Shown piece by piece: positions 12,776 through 16,691 of a stretch of DNA of 16,691 bases. The notes below the pieces were generated by a model. The model worked only from the letters and a program-made list of their open reading frames with translations. It searched no databases and was not told the origin of the DNA. Origin of the DNA: DASRTE01 sp035316885 (lineage in GTDB: Bacteria > Actinomycetota > Actinomycetes > Jiangellales > Jiangellaceae); contig DATHII010000003.1 of the NCBI GenBank assembly GCA_035316885.1, positions 1 through 16,691 of the forward strand. Reading direction: 5' to 3'. Position 1 is the first letter of the stretch. Each line of letters begins with the position of its first letter. The translations under genes were made by a program, and so were the position numbers.

Positions 12776-14140
12776 TCACCTCTCCGTGGCGACGAACACG
12801 TTCTTGACCTCGGAATAGGCGTCCATGGCGTGCATTCCCAGTTCACGGCCGAAACCGGACTGTTTGAACCCCCCGAACGGCGTGCTCACGCGTACTGAGC
12901 TGTTGCTGTTCACCGACAGGACGCCGGTGTCGATCGCCCGGACCACCCGCATCGCCCGGCTGACATCGCGGGTCCACACCGAGCCCGAGAGTCCGTACGG
13001 CGTGTCGTTGGCGAGCCGGATCGCGTCGGCCTCGTCGTCGAAAGGCAGGATCGTGACGACCGGCCCGAAGACCTCCTCGCGCACCACCCGCGCGTCCTCC
13101 GGGGCCGCCAGCACCGTGCACGGGTACCAGAAGCCAGGTCCGTCGGGGACCTCGCCGCGCAGGAGCACCTCCACGCCACCGTCCTCACCGTCGACGTAGG
13201 TTGCGACCCGGTGGCGCTGCTCGGCGGAGACCAGCGGCCCCATCTCGGTGCGCTCGTCCTCGGGATCGCCGACCCGCAGGCCGCGGGTCGCTGCCAGCAG
13301 GAGGTCCACGAACCGGTCGTACGCTCTCCGCTCCACCAGGATCCGCGAACGGGCGCAGCAGTCCTGCCCCGCGTTGGCGAACACGGCGTAGGGTGCGGCG
13401 GCGGCCGCCCGCTCGAGGTCGGCGTCGGCGAACACCACGTTTGCGGACTTCCCACCCAGCTCGAGTGTCACCCGGGTGACGTGGGCCGCCGCCGCGGCCA
13501 TCACCGTGCGACCGACCTCCGTGGACCCGGTGAACGCCACCTTGGCGACGCCGGGATGCTCGACCAACCGCTGGCCGATCACACTCCCCCGGCCCGGCAC
13601 GACCGTGAGGACCCCCTCGGGCAGTCCCGCCTCGAGGGCCAGGGCGCCCAGCCGTTGGGCGCTCAGCGGTGTGAGCTCGGCCGGCTTGAGGACCACCGTG
13701 TTGCCGCAGGCGAGGGCCGGTGCCACCTTCCAGCTGGCGATGTTCAGCGGGAAGTTCCACGGCGTGATCAGTCCGACCACGCCCAAGGCCTCGCGGAATG
13801 TCATGTCGACGCCGCCCGCGACCGGGATCGTCTCGCCGTGGTGCTTGTCCACGGCACCCGCGTAGTAGTGGAAGACCTCCGCGACCATGCCCACCTCGGC
13901 GCGGGAGTCGGCCAGTGGCTTGCCGACGTTTCGGGTCTCGAGCAGTGCCAGCTCTTCGTGGTGCTCTTCCACGAGCGCCGCAAGCCGGCGGAGGAGCCGG
14001 GCCCGGTCCGCCGGCGCCACGGCCCGCCAGGCCGGGGCCGCCGCACTGGCCTGGACGACGGCGGCATCGAGGTCCTCGACCGTGCTGTCATGCACCTCGG
14101 CGATCGGTGCCTCCGTCGCCGGGTTGTAGACGGTGGTCAC
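12776..14140 (-). CDS. NAD(P)+-dependent aldehyde dehydrogenase (PuuC/BetB-like)
   Basis: 454 aa from a GTG at 14140 whose GTGA overlaps the stop of the hydrolase gene. It is a complete ALDH: oxyanion Asn129 in TPWNFP, Lys152 in LKPAELTP, the FTGSTEVG nucleotide loop (203-210), Glu227 in LELGGK, and catalytic Cys261 in NAGQDCCARSR; EVFGPV and the C-terminal PFGGFKQSG motif are intact. It is slightly shorter than the usual 470-500 because the N-terminal arm is short. It probably oxidises the aldehyde made by the adjacent SDR (for an ethanolamine substrate, gamma-glutamyl-aminoacetaldehyde to gamma-glutamylglycine). It sits 4 bp before the SDR start. Family confidence is high; the substrate is inferred from neighbours. 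Confidence 0.94.
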   Translation of the reverse strand: MTTVYNPATEAPIAEVHDSTVEDLDAAVVQASAAAPAWRAVAPADRARLLRRLAALVEEHHEELALLETRNVGKPLADSRAEVGMVAEVFHYYAGAVDKHHGETIPVAGGVDMTFREALGVVGLITPWNFPLNIASWKVAPALACGNTVVLKPAELTPLSAQRLGALALEAGLPEGVLTVVPGRGSVIGQRLVEHPGVAKVAFTGSTEVGRTVMAAAAAHVTRVTLELGGKSANVVFADADLERAAAAAPYAVFANAGQDCCARSRILVERRAYDRFVDLLLAATRGLRVGDPEDERTEMGPLVSAEQRHRVATYVDGEDGGVEVLLRGEVPDGPGFWYPCTVLAAPEDARVVREEVFGPVVTILPFDDEADAIRLANDTPYGLSGSVWTRDVSRAMRVVRAIDTGVLSVNSNSSVRVSTPFGGFKQSGFGRELGMHAMDAYSEVKNVFVATER

Positions 14141-14895
14141 GCGCGTGCCTTCCGGGCGGTACGGGCAGCGGCGACGAGCGCCGAGAACAGCGCGACGTCG
14201 CCGTCGGCCTCCGGGTGCCAGAGCACCCCCAGGCAGAAGTCACGCTCAGGGTCCTCGACGGCCTCCAGCGTGCCGTCCGGCGCGTGCGCGACGGCGACCA
14301 TTCCCTTGCCCGGCTCGAGCGGCGCCTGGTGGTGGTACGACGACACGGTCAGCTCGGTTCCGACGATCGACGACAGCAGGCTCCCGGGCACGATGGCGAC
14401 GTGGTGGCGGGTGAAGCCTCCGGGCTCGCCGCGATGTGGGGTCGCAGTCGCGCCCGACCGTTCGTCCGGCAGGTGCTGGTCGAGCGCAGCGCCGCGGGCG
14501 ACGGTCAGCAGTTGGGCGCCGCGGCAGATCCCCAGGATCGGCAGGTCGCGGTCATGCGCCTCGGCCAGCAGCGCCAGTTCGCCGCTGTCCCGGTCCGGGC
14601 GGACCTGGGTGGTCTGCTGGTGTGCCGGCCGGCCGTAGTGCTCAGGCCCGATGTCGGACCCGCCGGCGAGGACGAGCCCGTCGAGGACGGCGACGGTCTC
14701 TGCCGCGGCGGCCGCCATCGGCGGCACGACCAGTGGGCGGCCACCGGCCTTGGCGACGAGGTCGACGTATGCAGCGGGTACGAGGACGGCGGGCACGTCC
14801 CAGTCGCCCCATCGGGCCTGCTCGACATAGCAGCTGATGCCGATGAGAGGTCTCTGCTGCGGTGCGGGCTCGCCGTCGGGCATCTGGGAAGTCAT
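14137..14895 (-). CDS. Gamma-glutamyl-amine/acid hydrolase, PuuD-like class I amidotransferase
   Basis: 252 aa of the peptidase C26 / PuuD family, which hydrolyses gamma-glutamyl amides such as gamma-Glu-GABA to free glutamate. The nucleophile Cys124 is in the elbow GICRGAQ, and WHPE places His227 and Glu229 to complete the triad. LVLAGGSDIGPEHYG (74-88) is the usual glycine-rich region. The start ATG (14895) forms an ATGA overlap with the stop of the glutamine-synthetase-like gene, and the stop forms a GTGA overlap with the ALDH start. Coupling to a ligase on one side and a dehydrogenase on the other matches a gamma-glutamylation catabolic pathway, where it should catalyse the last step. Cytosolic, with no signal peptide. 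Confidence 0.9.
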   Translation of the reverse strand: MTSQMPDGEPAPQQRPLIGISCYVEQARWGDWDVPAVLVPAAYVDLVAKAGGRPLVVPPMAAAAAETVAVLDGLVLAGGSDIGPEHYGRPAHQQTTQVRPDRDSGELALLAEAHDRDLPILGICRGAQLLTVARGAALDQHLPDERSGATATPHRGEPGGFTRHHVAIVPGSLLSSIVGTELTVSSYHHQAPLEPGKGMVAVAHAPDGTLEAVEDPERDFCLGVLWHPEADGDVALFSALVAAARTARKARA

Positions 14896-16295
14896 GTCTG
14901 CTCGAACAACCGCTCTCGCTCGTAGCAGGTGACCACCTCGTCGAAGAGCCGCTGCTCCGTCCGCGCATAGGTGAGGTAGTGGTCGACGACCTCGTCGCCG
15001 AACGCGGCCCGGGCGATGGTGGACACCTCGAACGCGGCGACGGCCTCACGGAGCGTGGAGGGCACCCGCGGCAACTCCTCGTGTGCGTACGCGTTGCCCG
15101 TGAACACCGTTGGTGCGGGAAGGTCGTTCTCGATGCCGTGCAGGCCGGCCGCGATGATCGCAGCGAACGCGAGGTACGGGTTGGCGTCGGCCCCCGGGAT
15201 CCGGCACTCGACCCGCAGCCCGTCGTCGCGGCCCACCAGGCGGAAGCCGCAGGTCCGGTTGTCCCGACCGACGGCCATGGTCGTGGGGGCCCAGCTCTCG
15301 CTGGCGAAGCGCTTGTAGGAGTTCACGTTCGGCGCGATGAACACTGTGAGGTCGCGCAGAACACCGGTGAGCCCAGCGAGGTAATGACCGAACACCCCGC
15401 TGGGCTCACCGCCCTCCCCCGCCGGGAACAGGTTCCGGTCGCCGTCCAGCGTCCACAGGCTGGAGTGGATGTGGCAGGAGCTGCCGATCCAGTCGTGCGC
15501 GGGCTTGGCCATGAACGTGACGGCCTTGCCCTGCTGGTGGGCGATCTCCTTGGCGCCGTTCTTGTAGACGACATGCCGGTCGGCCGTCGTCAGCGCGTCG
15601 GCGTACCGGAAGTTGAGCTCGTGTTGGCCATGCCAGGCCTCTCCCTTGGAGAACTCGACCGGCAGGCCGGCGCCCTTCATACCCCGGCGCAGGGCTCCCA
15701 CATAATCCTCGTCCATCGTGGTGGCGAGGACGTGGTAGTCGAGGATGTACGGGACCGAGGGCTGCAGGTCGCGGTAGTGCTTGGCCCGGGCGCCGCGGTA
15801 GGAGTCGTCGAACAGGTAGAACTCCAGCTCCGAGCCGATCATCGGTTCGAAGCCCAGCCTCCGGGCCCGCTCGACCTGGCCCTGCAGGACCTGCCGCGGC
15901 GAGGCCGGAACCGGCGAACCGTCCTCGAACGCCACGTCACACAGCACGAGCGCCGTGCGGTCGAGCCACGGGATCCGTCGTAGCGTCGCCAGGTCGGGCA
16001 GCAGGTGGAGGTCGCCGTACCCCTCGTCCCAATTGGCCATCCGGTAGCCCGCGACCGGCTCCATCTCCATGTCCAGCGCGAGCAGGTAGTCGCACGCCTC
16101 GAGCCCGTGGTCGACGACCTCGTCGCAGAAGTAGTCGCCGTCGACCCGCTTGCCCATCAGCCGGCCCTGCATGTCGGTGAAGCACGTGAGCACCGTGTCG
16201 ATCTCGCCGGACGCCACCGCCCCGCGCAGGCCGTCGACGTCGAGCATCCCCCGGATCGACGGGCCGGTTGCGGGGCGTGGCGTACGACCCCCCAT
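14892..16295 (-). CDS. Glutamine-synthetase-like gamma-glutamyl-amine ligase (PuuA/GlnA3/GlnA4 type)
   Basis: 467 aa from the ATG at 16295, which shares its A with the permease stop (TGATG). An internal ATG at 16247 (MLDVDGL) is an equally plausible start and would match the usual family N-terminus. Metal and ATP residues of the GS barrel are visible: GSELEF (Glu156, Glu158), KGEAWHGQHELNF (Glu219, Glu226), GSSCHIH (His275), NSYKR (325-329) and RVECRIPGADANPYL (Glu363). The N-terminal CFTDMQGRLMGKR is typical of GS-like ligases for amines rather than of true GlnA. Predicted reaction: ATP-dependent gamma-glutamylation of an imported amine. Context (ethanolamine-type permease, SDR, ALDH, PuuD, no amine oxidase) favours ethanolamine, as described, from memory, for GlnA4 of Streptomyces coelicolor. 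Polyamine is the alternative. Confidence 0.9.
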   Translation of the reverse strand: MGGRTPRPATGPSIRGMLDVDGLRGAVASGEIDTVLTCFTDMQGRLMGKRVDGDYFCDEVVDHGLEACDYLLALDMEMEPVAGYRMANWDEGYGDLHLLPDLATLRRIPWLDRTALVLCDVAFEDGSPVPASPRQVLQGQVERARRLGFEPMIGSELEFYLFDDSYRGARAKHYRDLQPSVPYILDYHVLATTMDEDYVGALRRGMKGAGLPVEFSKGEAWHGQHELNFRYADALTTADRHVVYKNGAKEIAHQQGKAVTFMAKPAHDWIGSSCHIHSSLWTLDGDRNLFPAGEGGEPSGVFGHYLAGLTGVLRDLTVFIAPNVNSYKRFASESWAPTTMAVGRDNRTCGFRLVGRDDGLRVECRIPGADANPYLAFAAIIAAGLHGIENDLPAPTVFTGNAYAHEELPRVPSTLREAVAAFEVSTIARAAFGDEVVDHYLTYARTEQRLFDEVVTCYERERLFEQT

Positions 16296-16691
16296 CAGTG
16301 CCCGGCCGGCTCCGTGTCGGGGGCGTCGTCGCCGGATCCGCCGACGACGTCGGAGACGCGGGTGGACCCGTACCCCTCCGCCTCGGGGTCGCCATGTTCT
16401 CCCCGGGTCATGGCGAACTCCTCCTCGGGCGACAGCACGAGCCGGTGGCGGCCGACCAGGGCGAAGTACACGATGGCGGCGAGGAACCAGATCGCCACGC
16501 CGACGACACCCGGACGGTAGTCGGCGTTGAAGAACAGCGAGACCAGCGACACGGCCGCGATCACGCCGGCGACGACCGCACCCGGGACCCCGAGGCGACT
16601 GCGATAGGGCCGTGCGATGTTCGGCTGGTTCCGCCGGAGCAGGACGAAGGACACCATCTGCATGAGGTAGGAGATGACGGCCCCGAAGACG
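16295..16691 (-). CDS. APC-family amino acid/ethanolamine permease, C-terminal part (5' end beyond window)
   Basis: 131 codons of the C-terminus; the frame runs off the right edge starting VFGAVISYLMQMVSFVLL. Three hydrophobic stretches are visible: that one, GVPGAVVAGVIAAVSLVSLFF and GVVGVAIWFLAAIVYFALVG. The RRNQPNIARPYRSRLGVPG loop, the NADYRPGV loop and the RHRLVLSPEEEFA tail are the pattern I associate with actinobacterial ethanolamine permeases (Eat type). A 40-residue acidic, probably cytosolic tail follows. It is the most upstream gene of the operon seen here, joined to the ligase gene by a one-base stop/start overlap. The assignment to APC is firm; ethanolamine specificity is likely but not provable from a fragment. 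Confidence 0.8.
   Translation of the reverse strand, partial: VFGAVISYLMQMVSFVLLRRNQPNIARPYRSRLGVPGAVVAGVIAAVSLVSLFFNADYRPGVVGVAIWFLAAIVYFALVGRHRLVLSPEEEFAMTRGEHGDPEAEGYGSTRVSDVVGGSGDDAPDTEPAGH

Noticed and set aside
13211..14638. Plus-strand open frame of 475 codons
   Set aside because: Lies antisense to the complete ALDH and PuuD genes. No recognisable domain; codon-shadow composition typical of high-GC DNA.
14862..15983. Plus-strand open frame of 373 codons
   Set aside because: Antisense to the glutamine-synthetase-like gene, whose active-site motifs are all present; no protein family features.

Overview
The window is high-GC chromosomal DNA from an actinomycete, most likely Pseudonocardiaceae or a close relative. 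The strongest indicator is mshC at the left edge: mycothiol synthesis is confined to Actinobacteria. F420-type and SCO1664/DUF3090/DUF5703 proteins, many GTG starts and NTGA stop/start overlaps agree. Seventeen protein genes are recognised, two of them cut by the window edges. There are no rRNA or tRNA genes and no CRISPR array.

Left region (1-8631), core housekeeping genes. A minus-strand block runs histidine-phosphatase ('MSMEG_4193 family phosphomutase') > DUF3090 > SCO1664 kinase-like protein > mshC (ligates cysteine to GlcN-Ins in mycothiol synthesis). As I recall, this order resembles Rv2130c-Rv2136c of Mycobacterium tuberculosis. A divergent secreted M23 endopeptidase (signal peptide, Pro-rich spacer, coiled coil, LytM domain) follows, then a minus-strand F420-type oxidoreductase/uppP pair, an aldo/keto reductase whose usual catalytic His is Gln, an acidic protein of unknown function, and DUF5703.

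Middle region (8666-9874), the most unusual part. A single gene for a Vsr/DUF559-like endonuclease with an N-terminal AbiEi-like winged helix is bracketed by two direct copies of a 66-bp sequence (63/66 identical). Each copy folds into a 19-bp hairpin with an invariant 28-nt loop. The three differences between copies all keep base or G-U wobble pairing. It looks like a compact selfish or REP-like unit lodged between DUF5703 and an M20 peptidase gene.

Right region (16691 down to 9914), a tightly packed minus-strand operon: ethanolamine-type permease (partial) > glutamine-synthetase-like gamma-glutamyl ligase > PuuD-type gamma-glutamyl hydrolase > aldehyde dehydrogenase > short-chain dehydrogenase > FCD/GntR regulator > M20 peptidase. 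Read together: an amino alcohol is imported, gamma-glutamylated, oxidised by the SDR to an aldehyde and by the ALDH to an acid, then released by the hydrolase. No PuuB-like amine oxidase is present, which fits ethanolamine (giving glutamate and glycine) better than a polyamine.

Across the window, six genes with GTG starts have a TANNNT hexamer ending 6-7 nt before the start codon, the arrangement expected of leaderless actinobacterial transcripts.
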